A stretch of DNA of 64,000 bases from Paramyrothecium sp. XJ0827 (lineage: Eukaryota; Ascomycota; Sordariomycetes; Hypocreales; Stachybotryaceae): assembly GCA_020881915.1 (NCBI GenBank), contig JAJFPB010000003.1, forward strand, positions 2,046,001 through 2,110,000. The letters run 5' to 3'. The notes beneath the pieces are model-generated. The model saw only the letters and a program-made list of their open reading frames with translations, was not told the DNA's origin and ran no database searches. The stretch's first letter is position 1, and each line of letters begins with the position of its first letter. The position numbers and the translations under genes are program-made. Shown in pieces: positions 24,556-36,589 of the stretch.

Positions 24556-27360
24556 ATGGCGTCATCCTTTCTGGCGCTTTCGCAGACTTTGGAAAACATC
24601 ACGCGTACCAAAATCAGAGAGTTGGAAAAACAACGCAACATATATGAAGGTCGGAAGAACGAGGTTTTAGAGGCTTTGGACAACTCCATCGACCAACGTG
24701 CACGCCTCACTCTCCTTCTCAATGGAGTCGAGGATCTTCATAACAGTGCGTTTCAATCGCATGAAGTCAGCAACATACGACATTGGATCAACCAGTCAAA
24801 ATATGATGTTTCTGTTCCAGAGGAGCTCCTCGAAGCCCATGAAAAGCTTCTTCGTTCCCAACTAGAGGTACCAAGCCGAAAACTCAACTTGGGACATCTC
24901 TACGCTCGCCTCATAACGGAATGGATGACCGCTTCAGTTGGCGATGCAACCACCCCCGAAGCAGACTCATTCGAGGTTGTTGATCGCCAGCAAGAGCGTC
25001 TGAAGGCGCTTTGCGACAAGTTCGGGCGGGTCGTCTTCGAACCACTGGAAACTGATGAAGTTGACATTGACTTGCATCTGCACGATTTGTTCCAAGGTGA
25101 TGGAACGGAGGAAAGTGCACAGTCGCTCCAAACTCTCCGGAAGCAAATTAGTGGCTTTTGTCACAGTATTCTGGATTCCAAAGCACCATTTGACACAGAA
25201 ACTCTCAATTGGTGTATCAATGGCCTACTGGCCGAGGACCTGTTGAGTGAGGAGAAGCAGAGCATTCTCCGGGACTTCCTCGAAAATTCTGTTGTCCTGG
25301 GGGAAATGGCCGACATACTTAACATGCGGTTCTCCAATATTGAAAGCTGGGAGTGGGATGCGGGCGAGAACGGAAGTAAGTGAAATTCCTCATATGGTCA
25401 GACTGAAGGCGCGCTTCTGCTCTGTGTGCATTTATGTCGTAACCGTACAGCTAAATCCGAGTTCTGAACCATCACTTTGTCTAACGTGTATCCACTTCCA
25501 GTCCCTGTTATTCCAAGGCAGCAACTCAACGGCAAATATAGAATTTGGATGGATGAGGATGTTCTACAAGCAATCATCATACACTATATTGGCATCAAAT
25601 GTTGCGTTGACCTCAAGGGCGCACTGACTCGATTCATTTCGGACAATTCCATCTGGAAATGGCATGCTGGTCCTCAGCTTGATCGTAGCGAAAAACTGCG
25701 TCGTCAATACTATTTACGAAGTGCTGCAACTTCCACTTCTAATGTTGATGCGGAAAGGAGGAAGCGATACACGGAAGAATTCTTCTTGTCACAACTGCCG
25801 ACGACGGTAGAGGCCATCTCGGGGTACTCCGATAACCCAGAGGAAAGACAAAACTCAAAAGGCGTCAATATCAAGCAACGTCTGCTTCAGACGCTTGCCA
25901 CTGAGGCTATTTTGCACAAGTCACTGAATGGAGAAGTTGCATTGCTTCAAACTGACCTAGAGTGGTTCGCTACCGGACTATCTCACACAACTATCTTTGC
26001 CATAATGCGCTTTTTTGGCTTTTCAGAGACCATGATCGACTTCTTCAGAAAGGTCCTTCAAGCTCCCCTCGATCTACGACCCTCTGCCGATGATCCGTCG
26101 CTTGGTGGCCCGAGAATGCGTCGTCGTGGAGTACCCATAGCTCATGCACCAGAAAAATTACTGGGCGAGTTGGTCCTGTTCGTGCTGGATGTCGTAGTCA
26201 ACCAACAAGATGGAATGCTACTCTACCGCTTACATGACGATCTGTGGCTATGCGGGAATCCCAAACACTGCGACAGAGCCTGGAAGGCATTGCAAAGTTT
26301 TGCCAAACTTCTAGGCCTCGAATTCAATAAGATGAAGACGGGCTCTGCGTATATCACGGAACGGCAACGCGACCCGGATGTAGCACAAGCCCTACCGGAT
26401 GGCACAGTCAAAGTCGGGCATCTCGTTCTCAACCCGGACACGGGCGTATGGGAAATTGACCACAATCAAGTGGTAAATCACGTCAAGCAACTGAAGAAGC
26501 AGCTGCAAGGATGCAGAAGCATTCTGGAGTGGGTCCAAACTTGGAACAGTTGCATGGGCCGTTTCTTTGGCCACACCTTTGGTGAGCCCGCATTCTGCTT
26601 CGGGGTTGAACATGTCGACAGCATTTTGAAAACGTACCGATGGATGCAAGAATTTTTGTTCGCAGATGACGAGCTTTCTGGTGGGAGCGATTTAGGTGTT
26701 GTCAACTACATCAAGCGCATGATTCAAAGCCGGTTTGGGGCTACAGATATTCCCGACGCCTTTGTTTATCTGCCAGAAGATCTAGGTGGGCTTGGCTTGC
26801 GCAATCCGTTCATCTCCATCTTGGTCATTCGCGAGGATCTTGAAAACCTGTCTCCCACCAAAATCATACAAAAATTCCTCGAAGACGAGACAAAGGCATA
26901 TAAGCAATATAAGAAGTCTTTTGACGATTTTGCTACCGTCGACGCTCGCATCTCTCGAGCTGTGTCAGTAAGCCCCCCGGGGACATTGACTGAGAAAGTG
27001 GTCAGACGCCTCCTCTCTGCTGAAGAGCTTGAGCAATTCTTCAGCATAGAGGAGTACAGGAAATGCAGGGAGACTGCGAGCAACGCCCTGGTACTAGCCT
27101 ATCACGCGCTTTGCGGAGTTCCAAAAATCAACGCCCCAGTACTGGATCCTGATATCGCCACTGTTGTGAGATATGACCTTAACTTCAGGTCAAAGGACAA
27201 GACCGCAAAAGCCCAGGAGACTCGATGGGCACTGCAAATGTACGGGGACAACCTGCGCAAAGATTACGGGGGCATGAGGCTTGTGGACAAGGAATACCTT
27301 CCACTTGGTGTTTTAAATCTAATGCGAGGTAAGGCTGTCAGGTGGAACATGGTCCTATAA
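24556..27360 (+). CDS. rvt-family cellular reverse transcriptase
   Basis: Two exons (24556-25375 and 25502-27360) give 892 residues. The 126-nt intron has GTAAGT, a TCTAAC branch site and TTCCAG. The N-terminal 270 residues are mostly helical, with a likely coiled coil at about 10-45. Central motifs fit a reverse transcriptase palm: TDLEWFATGLSH (about 424-435, motif A Asp), RRGVPIAHAPEKLLGELVLF (about 481-500, motif B), RLHDDLWLCG (516-525, motif C with the DD pair) and LGLEFNKMKTG (544-554). No integrase, protease, RNase H, endonuclease, flanking repeats or poly-A tail is visible, and the frame is intact. That fits the single-copy rvt genes known in fungi and some other eukaryotes, rather than a retrotransposon. 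Cellular role unresolved. Confidence 0.85.
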
Positions 27361-27665
27361 GGCAGACCATGTGCTCTCGTAGTTCAGTCTTGTGTGTTAC
27401 CTTCCTTGGTTGTTTGTCTATAGGAAAACAATAATGTACTCAGAGACGCCTTCTTCATCATTGCTAAAATTTCAGGCTAAACGCAGTATTCGGCAACATC
27501 AGTAACCCTGTTCTTATGTTATTTGATTTAGTTGAAGCTATATGGTGGGAAGTTAGGTCACCTCGCTCACGACGAATTGAGTTTGGTGGCCAGCAAGCAA
27601 CTTGAGAGACAGTATTTATTTGCTTTGTATCTTTGCCCATATTGACAACTAGCAATGCAGCTGGT
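27361..27665. other. Short gap between convergent genes
   Basis: About 300 bases of 3' flanks; nothing else seen. Confidence 0.4.
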
Positions 27666-28770
27666 CTAAAACTCTTTAAGAAAGTGAAGAACCAATTTCT
27701 TGTATCCAGATATGCTTTCTATCAATTCCGGGATGCGGATGTACTCATCTGGCCCATGAGCGACAAGAATGGATCCCGGCCCGTACAGGACTCTGTTCTT
27801 GCAGTATTCATCCTTGAGCCGAGGGACGTCGGTCCCAAAAGCCACCGGGGCAGCCTCAAAACCATCAATCTGCCAATCCAAGAGAGCCTCGGGATACTCA
27901 AAGACAAACCGGAGGTCCACGTCGGGGTGTTTTGACACTATGTCTGTGATTTTGGCTTTCACGCCTGGTAAATCGGAGACCATGCGAACTTCGCAAAGCG
28001 CCTTGGCAGACGGTGCAACGATATTATGCTTTTCCCCTCCTTCAAGAGTCCCTATGTTGAAAGTGGAAGGACCCAGAAGGTCGGTCTTCGGCCATTCTGC
28101 CGCGGAGAGATCGTTCAGAACAGCTAGAAGCGTGGATGTTGCGCTCTTACCCAAGTGAGGATATCCAGAGTGACTGGTTGGTCGACGTTAACCCAGATAA
28201 CTGTCACACATTTGCGAATCAGACATGTACTTACCAAGCGATTCCCCGAGCAATAACTTCGAAAGCTATTTGGCCTTTGTGGCCTTTCGCAAGCTTGCTC
28301 TCCGTCGGTTCAGCAAAGATACCAGATTCCCAGGTGACTCCCATGTCGTTCGCTGCAATCATTCCGTGCCCTCCATTCTCCTCACCGACTACAAACAAGA
28401 GTCCAACATCACCCTCGGATTGAACCTTTCCCTCTTTTCGAAGCTCCTCTGCAGCGATAATTTGAGCTGTGAGTGGGCCAAGGTCGTCCGAGGAGCCACG
28501 CCCACGGATGATATCGCCATCAACACTCAGCGGAATGTGGGGCGGGACCGTGTCCATGTGCGCTGTGAGTAGTACACGCGTCTTGCGTGTAGATCCAAGG
28601 TAAGCGTACACATTATGGCGAGAGGAGCCTGGTGTGATGGGGATGCGCTCTACGGTGTAGCCCAACGTTTTGAGATGTTGCTCTAGAAATACGCCAATGT
28701 CGTGCTCAAGCTCGCTGGTGCTTACCATGGACATGAGAGACTTCAAAAGCCGAACTGCAGGGTGATCCAT
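27666..28770 (-). CDS. M20-family metallopeptidase/deacylase
   Basis: Two exons (28770-28235 and 28173-27666; GT-AG intron of 61 nt) give 347 residues. The two-zinc site is complete: His and Asp in LTAHMDTVPPH, bridging Asp in GRGSSDDLGPL, the catalytic and ligand Glu pair in VVGEENGGHG, the GIFAEPTESKLA Glu, and the late His in LVAHGPDEYI. The pattern is that of ArgE/DapE/carboxypeptidase-S-like enzymes that cleave N-acyl amino acids or small peptides. No signal peptide is present, so it is probably cytosolic. Acetylornithine deacetylase or a general aminoacylase are both possible. Confidence 0.9.
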
Positions 28771-29465
28771 GGTTGCCGCCGCAAAATCTCAAAGGGCTTT
28801 GCATTGAAAGGGAGAGAAATGCAACGCGTTGCCGGTTCAGGCGGGGTTCTGAGGTTAGTTGTGTTGGCGCGCGCACGCTTAGACTCCACTAAAATGAGTC
28901 AACCGTCCCGATCTCTTCGCACAATCTGTTCGGTCCCAAGCTTACTGAGCAATCACTTTGTATAAATTGAAGTAGATTTTGTTCTACACTAGCATGAATG
29001 CCTGTTTGTGGGATTGTTCGTACTCCCATTCATAATGCTCAGTTGTTCTGATTGATAAGGAGAACAAGGAAGGTTCAGTTTCATGTTCAAAGATAAAGCT
29101 GCAGTGTTACTGTGCAATGCCAAGGGAAACAATGAACAATGTTAATGATTTGCTCATTTTTGAGTCGATTCTTTAAAGGTTTCTGTAACCTTTTATGTGC
29201 GAACAATGGCATTGTGACTCTCACCTATGAACAGCCTCCGGATAGCTTTACTTCAAGCACACTCGCTTGTGCAACCTGACCTCTTCAAACTTCTATAAGA
29301 AGGTCGAGATAGTCCCCTGCCAATCCAACTTCTAAACTTCCAAAATAATCAATCGAAGCCGAACTACAACCCAAGCTCAAAACTTCCATAACTCCTCACT
29401 GGTCGAGACTTTCATTACTCACCCTTACAACAGAAAGTAGAAACTGTTTCATTCAAACCATCAAG
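28771..29465. promoter_or_regulatory. Divergent upstream region of M20 and AA11-like genes
   Basis: About 700 bases. The right part has the pyrimidine- and A-rich look of a long leader for a highly expressed secreted protein. No coding frame supported. Confidence 0.35.
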
Positions 29466-30593
29466 ATGTTCAACCAATGGGCTGTATTTCTGGCGCTGGC
29501 GGCCGGCATCGGCTCTGCACATGTCATCATGATCGAACCTCACCCTTACAACCTCGATACCGCACCCTTGCTGCAGACCTGGCCTCTCAGCGCAGACCTC
29601 CCCTTTCCTTGCCAGGGCCGCTTCCAGCATGCCGAAGAGGTCACCACTGTCACAGCTGGTACTACTCAAACTGTAAAGTTCTGGGGTAGTGCCGTCCATG
29701 GTGGTGGTTCTTGTCAGTTCAGCGTCGCTTACGGTACCGAGCCTCCAGCTGATCCGGCGGCATGGCACACCATTTACAGCATAATCGGGGGTTGCCCGGC
29801 TGAAGCCGAAGGCAACATCCCCACCGATAGCAAGGATCCCCATGGTCGTGAGCACGGCCCTCAGTGCGGTAACGACTCAGACAAGGAGTGTACTCGCCAG
29901 TTCAACATCCCGATTCCTAAGGATATGAAGAACGGTCCAGCAGTCTTTGCCTGGACCTGGTTCAACAAGATTGGCAACCGCGAGATGTACATGACATGTG
30001 CTCCTATTGAGGTGGTTGGCGGTACTGATGACACCACTTTCGTGGACAGCCTTCCTCCCATCTTCCGGGCCAATTTTCCAGGTGAGTGCACGACAGGCCC
30101 TAGTGGCAGCGTAATCGGCTTTCCTGACGCAGGCAAATTTGGTAAGGTCTACCAACCCATTGACCCCGGCAGCAATGGATCTTGCGAGCCTGCGGGTGAT
30201 GCCAACTTCGAAGACGACTCTGTTGCAAAGCCTGCATTGCCGTCCGGGGCACCCTCTGCCCCATCGCCTGCAACACCGTCTGGGGCACCTAGCAAGACGC
30301 CTTCCTCTATCTCTACGCCGGTAGGTACGCCTACTTCCGCAGTACTCCCTAACCCTACCACGGCCCAACCTTCTTCTACGATTCAACCACCGAAGCCAAG
30401 CCCCACTACTGATGGACAAACAATCCCTAGTGGTCGACCGGCTTGGGCCGAAGGTATGCAACCCTGCGAAGTCTCCGGTTCTCTTGTTTGCCTGGAAGCT
30501 GGCTTCTTCGGCATCTGCAACCATGGTTGGATTTTGCCCCAGGCTCTGGCTGCGGGCACTTCATGCAAGGATGGCAGAATAAGTGCAACCTGA
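29466..30593 (+). CDS. AA11-like lytic polysaccharide monooxygenase
   Basis: A single exon of 375 residues. The signal peptide MFNQWAVFLALAAGIGSA is followed directly by His-Val-Ile-Met, so the mature protein would begin with the N-terminal His of the copper histidine brace. AFAWTWFNKIGNREMYMTCAPIEV-type sequence (in AVFAWTWFNKIGNREM and MTCAPIEVVGG) and the cysteine pattern are typical of AA11 or related chitin-active LPMOs. A second His ligand is probably in SAVHGGGSC. After about residue 245 comes a Ser/Pro/Thr linker, then a short Cys-rich module (about 325-375, CEVSGSLVCLEAGFFGICN) resembling the X278 module seen on AA11 enzymes. It would oxidise chitin extracellularly. Confidence 0.85.
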   Translation: MFNQWAVFLALAAGIGSAHVIMIEPHPYNLDTAPLLQTWPLSADLPFPCQGRFQHAEEVTTVTAGTTQTVKFWGSAVHGGGSCQFSVAYGTEPPADPAAWHTIYSIIGGCPAEAEGNIPTDSKDPHGREHGPQCGNDSDKECTRQFNIPIPKDMKNGPAVFAWTWFNKIGNREMYMTCAPIEVVGGTDDTTFVDSLPPIFRANFPGECTTGPSGSVIGFPDAGKFGKVYQPIDPGSNGSCEPAGDANFEDDSVAKPALPSGAPSAPSPATPSGAPSKTPSSISTPVGTPTSAVLPNPTTAQPSSTIQPPKPSPTTDGQTIPSGRPAWAEGMQPCEVSGSLVCLEAGFFGICNHGWILPQALAAGTSCKDGRISAT

Positions 30594-31052
30594 GTGCATT
30601 CTATATGCTATTAACTTTGTACGGTGTGGTCATTCAATGCTTAAGTTAAGGGTCCCTAGGTGAGTTGTCGGATATTTCCTTCGTTGCATCTCAATCTACT
30701 ATGGTAATCATTGGCTAATATCAATTTACCTATCGTTGACATTACTTCTCCCAACATGACACTATGTGAAACCTTGCAATAAAATTAATTGATGGTAAGC
30801 TTACTAGAATAGAGCTATCGTTCATTGTTGTAAAAAATGAAGGTAAGGAAGGTAGACTTTCGTGCTAGTAACGTGCTTTGACATGTTTGCGCCCTTCGCA
30901 GCCCACCTGTCAATGAGCCAATGACGTGAATACCGCGATCGCAAACCCTGGCTCATTGTGAGTCACTAGTAAATGCACCTTACATGCAAGATAACCAAGA
31001 GCGTGGCCAGTCCCATAAAACTTCAGCTTGAACAGTTTAACAATTGTTCGCC
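30594..31052. other. Intergenic region
   Basis: About 460 bases between tandem genes. It should hold a terminator region and the promoter of the arginase-like gene; no specific site is recognised. Confidence 0.4.
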
Positions 31053-31976
31053 ATGTCTCGAAAACTGCTGCAAGCGATTACCATCATTTCTTCACCATAT
31101 CATGTTGGCTTCCACAATCGTGCCGTGGGAGCAGGACCCGATTTCATCAAATCGCATGGCTTGGTCAAATCACTCCGCGATCTGGGAATCTCCATTAATG
31201 AGGTGGAATTAAGCCCCGTCAATGAATTTGAGGGTGAGATAGGTCGCAGTTTTGAGCTTATGCGACGCATCTCGACCTCTGTAACCGAGGCACACAACAG
31301 CGGCGCTTTCCCGCTAATCCTATCAGGAAACTGCAGCGCTGCGGTTGGAGTCGCAGCAGGCTACACTGGCTCATCACGGTATTCCAAGGGATTGGAGAAG
31401 CTTGGATGCGTCTGGTTCGACGCCCACGACGACTACAACACACCGGACACAGTTCTGAGCGGATACTTCGATTCTCAGCCTATCGCAATGCTCGGTGGCG
31501 AGTGCTGGAAAGCTATGTTGGCAACCATCCCTGGGCACACGACAATGGATCTGCGGGAGAAACTTGTGCATGTTGGCATGCGCGATATCAATGAGCTAGA
31601 GAGGCAGAGAGTCTTGAAGACTGGTTTCGATGTGGTCTGGGGAAATGCCAATGCTCGGACCAACTTTGCCGGCAAGTTACAAAACTCGTTGATGAACAAA
31701 AGTCTTGGGCCGACAATGGTACACTTAGATCTAGACAGTTTGGATTTGTCGCTTGGTAAGGCGAACCAATTTTCTGTTCCTGGAGGCTTGCTGGAACAGG
31801 ACTTGAGCGACTGCATCGATGTGATCATACAAGCAACACAGCCGGTCTCTCTAACTGTGGCTTCATTCGATCCGTCTTATGAAGGGGCCGAGAACATCGC
31901 AGCCATTGCCGTACGCGCCATTACGAAGTTGGCAAGGGAATTGATCTCGGCCGGGGTTCTAGCAAATGGAAAATGA
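31053..31976 (+). CDS. Divergent arginase/ureohydrolase-family protein
   Basis: A single exon of 307 residues starting MSRKLLQAI. The fold is marked by VGAGPDFI near the N-terminus, LILSGNCSAAVG, VWFDAHDDYNTPDT, LVHVGMRD and VHLDLDSLD, with SFDPSYEG near the end. The second motif (DAHxD) and most of the DxDxxD motif are kept as manganese ligands. The first motif, GGDHS in classical arginase, reads GNCSA, so its His ligand is absent. Such proteins hydrolyse guanidino or related groups, but arginine as substrate is doubtful here. Confidence 0.83.
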   Translation: MSRKLLQAITIISSPYHVGFHNRAVGAGPDFIKSHGLVKSLRDLGISINEVELSPVNEFEGEIGRSFELMRRISTSVTEAHNSGAFPLILSGNCSAAVGVAAGYTGSSRYSKGLEKLGCVWFDAHDDYNTPDTVLSGYFDSQPIAMLGGECWKAMLATIPGHTTMDLREKLVHVGMRDINELERQRVLKTGFDVVWGNANARTNFAGKLQNSLMNKSLGPTMVHLDLDSLDLSLGKANQFSVPGGLLEQDLSDCIDVIIQATQPVSLTVASFDPSYEGAENIAAIAVRAITKLARELISAGVLANGK

Positions 31977-32516
31977 AGGATATATTGCGACTGGCCAATT
32001 CTCATGCTAAAGACTTCAATAAGCTCAATAGTACTTCTGAATCAATCATCTACGGCCATCCTAAGGCTGTTTAGCGTTCCTATTTTCACTCAAAGGGCTC
32101 TTCTAGTTGATGACACCGTGAATACCTGGCACTTACTATGGGAACATGTGTACTTGCTACAAAATCCATTTTTCTAATCTCAGTACAACACTGCCTTCCT
32201 CCTTACGCATTCACAGTACTAAGTGATCTTAAAAGCGCCAAAAATTGCCTATGTAGAGCGGCGACAGCTGGTTGGGGTACAGGAGCTCACTTTTCGGGCG
32301 GTATCACGAACCAGTTTGGGGCAGGCCGGCCGGTAATAAAAATGGGTACCGTAGCCGAACGGCTAATCGGCCACATGCCTGTGGAACTTTGTCGCCTCTA
32401 ACTCACATGATGTTCCCACATCTTTCCCAAGTCGCTGGAGCAAAGAAAAGCCTGCCCCTTAATTTATTGTGTTCAGAGCCTTTGGGTGCTGGTCTTCCTT
32501 GATCATATGTTCAGCA
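31977..32516. other. Intergenic region
   Basis: About 540 bases with no supported gene; contains a gtaccgtagccgaacggcta-like GC-rich patch near 32345 without clear meaning. Confidence 0.35.
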
Positions 32517-34320
32517 ATGAGAGTACCAACTTCAGCGTATCTGCTGGGGGCACTAGCTCTTGAAGGAAGCGTCAATGCAGCCGGAATCCATGACTTCGAT
32601 TGGTCCAGTGTTGCGCCTTCAACACGATTGAACTACACGCCCTGCTATGATGGTCACAAATGTGCGAAGCTTCTTGTGCCCCTCGACTGGCTAGACCCAG
32701 AGGATTTCAGGAATGTCACGCTAGCTATCATTGCCAGGCCCGCCGTCGTGGAAGAGCGCGACCCCTCGTTTGGAGGCAGCATCATCGTGAATCCTGGGGG
32801 GCCCAGTGGAGCTGGGATTCCGTTCGTCCTGCGCTGGGGAGAAAGACTCCAAAGAACTGCAGATGGCAAGAACAAATATGAGATACTTTCATTTGATCCT
32901 CGTGGCGTCGGTCTCACCACCCCGCCTGCGGACTGCTACCATGATGAGTTCGCCCGAGTTGCTTTTGGTCTCCAGGGTCGTGCAATGGGCAGTCCAGAGG
33001 AAGGAGCAGATGTTATAAAGCGGCTGTTTTCCAGGGTCAACGGGCACGGAAAACTCTGCGATGATGCTGATAGCATTCGCAACTTCATGTCGACGAGTAG
33101 TGTGGCACGGGACATGGTTGAGATTGTCGACAGACTTGATGAAATGCGCAACACCAACGAAGACCCCGACGAAAGGAGGCGGCTAGAGCTGCGTTCGTCA
33201 GTGGATTCCACACCAAGGATACAATACTGGGGGTTTTCTTACGGCACAGTACTCGGCAGATATTTCGCCTCTATGTTTCCAGGTCGCATTGGGAGGATGA
33301 TGCTTGAAGCTGTGGAGGATGTGCATGAATACAACAACGCTGTGAGTTACCTGCACAACCCTATAAGCTCATTTTCTAATGCTTCTTTAGACTTGGTCCG
33401 GCAATCTCAAGGATGTACAGAAAGCGCTCCAGGCTTTCTGGGAAACTTGTTACGAGGGAGGCTCACGGTGTGCTCTGTACAGGGCCGCGGATAGCGGGCC
33501 AGATAACATTCGTGACCGGGTGCGCTTCTTCATGAGTGACCTCGAAGAGTCCCCGGCTTCGTACATATCTCACAACACCATTGCAACCATCACAAAACAA
33601 GATGTCATCGACACTCTATTTTCGGCCCTCTATTCCCCCAGCCAACAGTTTCCCAAGGCTGCAGATGCTATAGCAGCTGCCATGCAAGGCAATTTCACGC
33701 ATCTGTACGAGGGCCTGGGTGTGCCAGGTACAACGTTCGACTGCCCTAGCACGCCAAAGGCCGACGAGTACACATGGGGTCTCGACGCACAGGCTGCTAT
33801 TGCTTGCGGGGATGGCGAATCCCAGACGTCCCTAACCGTTGAGGGGTTTCAGAAGCACCTGGACCGGCTGAGGCGCGATTCTCCGGATTTTGCCACGCGC
33901 TGGTCTCGATATCGCCTCGCATGCAAGGGGTGGCGCATTCGCCCGAAATATCGGTTTAATGGCCCCTGGATCACTCCTATAGCTGATCCAAAGCTGGTGG
34001 AGGGTAAGCCTGCCGCACCTCTTTTGTTTGTGTCAAGTCGGACGGACCCTGTGACGCCGCTGCAATGGGCCATGGATGCACGAGAGGGCCATCCTGGCTC
34101 TGGACTGCTGATCCAAGAGAGTGTTGGACATGGTGCGATTTCAGAACCAGGACGCTGCAGGGAAGACTTCATCAAGAAGTATTGGGAGAACGGAGAGGTG
34201 CCCCCAGAAGGCACAATTTGTGAGCCGGATTGCAAACCATTCCAGGATTGCCACTCCACAAAAGCTGTTGGGATGAGTGAAAGGCAAGACCGACAATTGT
34301 ATCCTCTGGGTTTGGTCTAA
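32517..34320 (+). CDS. Secreted TAP-like alpha/beta hydrolase
   Basis: Two exons (32517-33341 and 33391-34320; 49-nt GT-AG intron) give 584 residues. A signal peptide (MRVPTSAYLLGALALEGSVNA) leads to CAKLLVPLDWLDP, the oxyanion region IIVNPGGPSGAG, FDPRGVGLTTP, the nucleophile elbow YWGFSYGTVLG, and the C-terminal TAP-like domain with Asp in SSRTDPVTPLQWA and His in ESVGHGAIS. The catalytic triad is therefore complete. The family includes Streptomyces tripeptidyl aminopeptidase and fungal proline iminopeptidase-like proteins. An extracellular exopeptidase is the best guess; esterase activity cannot be excluded. Confidence 0.9.
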
Positions 34321-34517
34321 CCCTCAACACGATTTTCAGCGGAAGTGGCCTGATAAAAGCTCCCGCCACAGCCACTTTAGTCAGAGGCGCATTGCGTTGA
34401 TCGTACAATAATGAGAACAAATGTTTCAGCATACCAATGCCTATTACATACAGCCACATGCATGTGGGTTCTTGGGAGCTCGAATTGATCCACCAGTATC
34501 CCATCTCATCTTTCCCT

Positions 34518-36039
34518 TCAAAGCTTTGCTTCTCGATGCGACGCAACGCCCATTTCCTGCCTCACTGCCAAATCTGTGATGATCTCCTCACTACCTCCGC
34601 CAACGATGTTGACTCGCAAATCGCGACTGACCTGTTCTACACGACCACCCAATCCCCCACGTTGGTACCCCAGGCCTCCGAAGATTTGCTGCGCCTCGCG
34701 AGATGCTAGCTCAAGAAGTCGACCTCCTTGAACCTTTGCAAGAGCAATCCTTGCGGCCAGTTCTGTACCCATTTTGCCAGTGACCTTTGCATGGTAAGCA
34801 ATCTGCTCGAGCCACGCCCAGTGAGATTCAACCTCTCGAGCCACAGTTGCTAATTTGTGCCGAATAACCTGGTTGGAGAACAGCGGTTTCCCGAAGGCTT
34901 GTCTATCAAGGGCATACGCCCATGCATCCTCCAGGCAAAGTCGAGCTTGGCTATTCATGCCGACAGCCATCATGAACCGCTCGTTGTTAAAATCTTGCGC
35001 TCGTCAGCTCACGATCTGTGCCTCTCTAGTTTGAGTACAAGCTTACTTGTCATCAGGTACTGAAAGCCTGCATTCTCTCGCCCGATGATGTGGTCTATGG
35101 GCACTCTCACATTCTCAAGCGTCACCCAAGTGCTGTCGGCGGCATTCCAACCACTGTTTTTTATCCTGCGCCGTGTCACCCCAGGAAGGTCAAGAGGAAC
35201 AACCAACATCGAGATGCCTGTGATACCAGGTCCACCAGTGCGTACTGCCGTCGTCATGTGGGTAGCTCTTATGGCGCCCGTGATCCATTTCTGGAAAGCC
35301 AAGTTAGCAATTACATGAATGCGGGTTTCTTGGCAAAACTCCCACCTTATGACCATTTACAATATAGGCTTGGCCGTCTTCCGACTTTCGTGCCGTGGTT
35401 TTGAGATTGGCCAGGTCCGAACCGCCTAGTGAATAGTTAGGTTATGGATCAGAGAGGTCTCATTCAACCGGTCATACCAGATGGCTCGGTAGCACCAAGG
35501 CAAAAAGTCGTATCTCCTGTAAAGATGCCGGGGAGCCATCGTTTCTTCTGTTCCGGTGTCCCGTGATTGACCACGGGAGGGACACCAATTGCGACGCCTC
35601 CAGACAGACCGACGGTTACTCCGGCGTAGCCAAGCCGGCTGACTTCGTGGTGAAGGACAAGTGAATGGAAAACATCCCATTCTAGATGCTGCGGTCAGAA
35701 TATGGCTTGGAAACTGCGAAGGACTACTGTACCCTCAAATGCAACCCCTCCTGGCAGCTCAACGCTAGCTGCATACTCGCGGGGAATAGCCTGGTATACC
35801 ATGCCGGCTTGCGCGTACTGGCGTCGCGCCTCATCTGGCACATGTCCTGCTTCCTCCCACTCCTCGGCATGAGGGGCAATGTGCTCGTTTAGATATTTTC
35901 TGGCGTAATCGCGAACCTGCCGATGGCTTGCGTTGTAGTACGGAGACGCGAGCGCGTTGTACCATGCTGGTTCGGCGAATGGCGCGGGGTTGCCAAAGAG
36001 TTTCACCGACGCGTCATTTCGAGCCTCAGACGGTGCCAT
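34518..36039 (-). CDS. Acyl-CoA dehydrogenase
   Basis: Five exons (36039-35728, 35688-35478, 35425-35346, 35290-35047, 34993-34518) join in frame to 440 residues, the normal family length. Features are an N-terminal helical domain; FCLGATEPSGGSDLANLKTTA (across intron 2), the FAD-binding beta-domain start; YIVNGHKKWITGAIRA; and a C-terminal helical domain with AFGKPLFSNQVIRHKLA and EAQQIFGGLGYQRGG. The last resembles the ACAD signature QIFGGxGY. The base residue region VNIVGGGSEEII contains a Glu near the end, as in short- and medium-chain enzymes. It is an FAD-dependent alpha,beta-desaturase of an acyl-CoA. No C-terminal SKL is present (ends REAKL, a possible weak peroxisomal signal). Confidence 0.92.
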
Positions 36040-36589
36040 TTTGTGAAGAAGTTGAAGAATGAGAGAGAGAACATGAGAAAATAGCAAAGTTGGCCGCCAA
36101 GATAAACGCAAGCAGCTGACGTGGAAATTCTGAGTTTGGGCGTTAATCTAAATCTGCGAAGAACTGACTGGGGTGCTGATGAGACTCGGCTCAATGCCGA
36201 GGCTCACCTCTTGACCAATGGGATGCCTCCCCAGAGTCATTTGGCTGAGTCTCGACATGCTTATTATTCCACATCCGTGATGGACCAGGGAATCTGACTG
36301 GCCTCAATTGAATCTGACTAAGACAACATTCTGTCATCTTGCTTCAAAACCTGCATTGGCTGATGAAGCGAAGGAGAGAAGAGCGAGATAAGTGCGTACA
36401 GTTCCTATGAGAATCGCTTCAACGACGAGGTGGCTTTCCATGCCAGCTGGATTGGGCAATTCAATTTGGCTGGCTAACTGAACTTGTCCAAGGCATGTAG
36501 GAGTTGGTGTGAGCTACAGCGCGTTGCTAGAGAGGTCTTCTTTCAACTAGCCATGACAAATTGACCTGCCCCCTGTTACAACTTAGTTT
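36040..36589. other. Intergenic region upstream of acyl-CoA dehydrogenase
   Basis: About 550 bases; the promoter of the dehydrogenase and the 3' end of the kinase gene. No specific element recognised. Confidence 0.4.

Noticed and set aside
24556..27360. LINE or LTR retrotransposon
   Set aside because: No endonuclease, gag, integrase, RNase H, terminal repeats, poly-A tail or target duplication, and the frame is intact with a spliceosomal intron.
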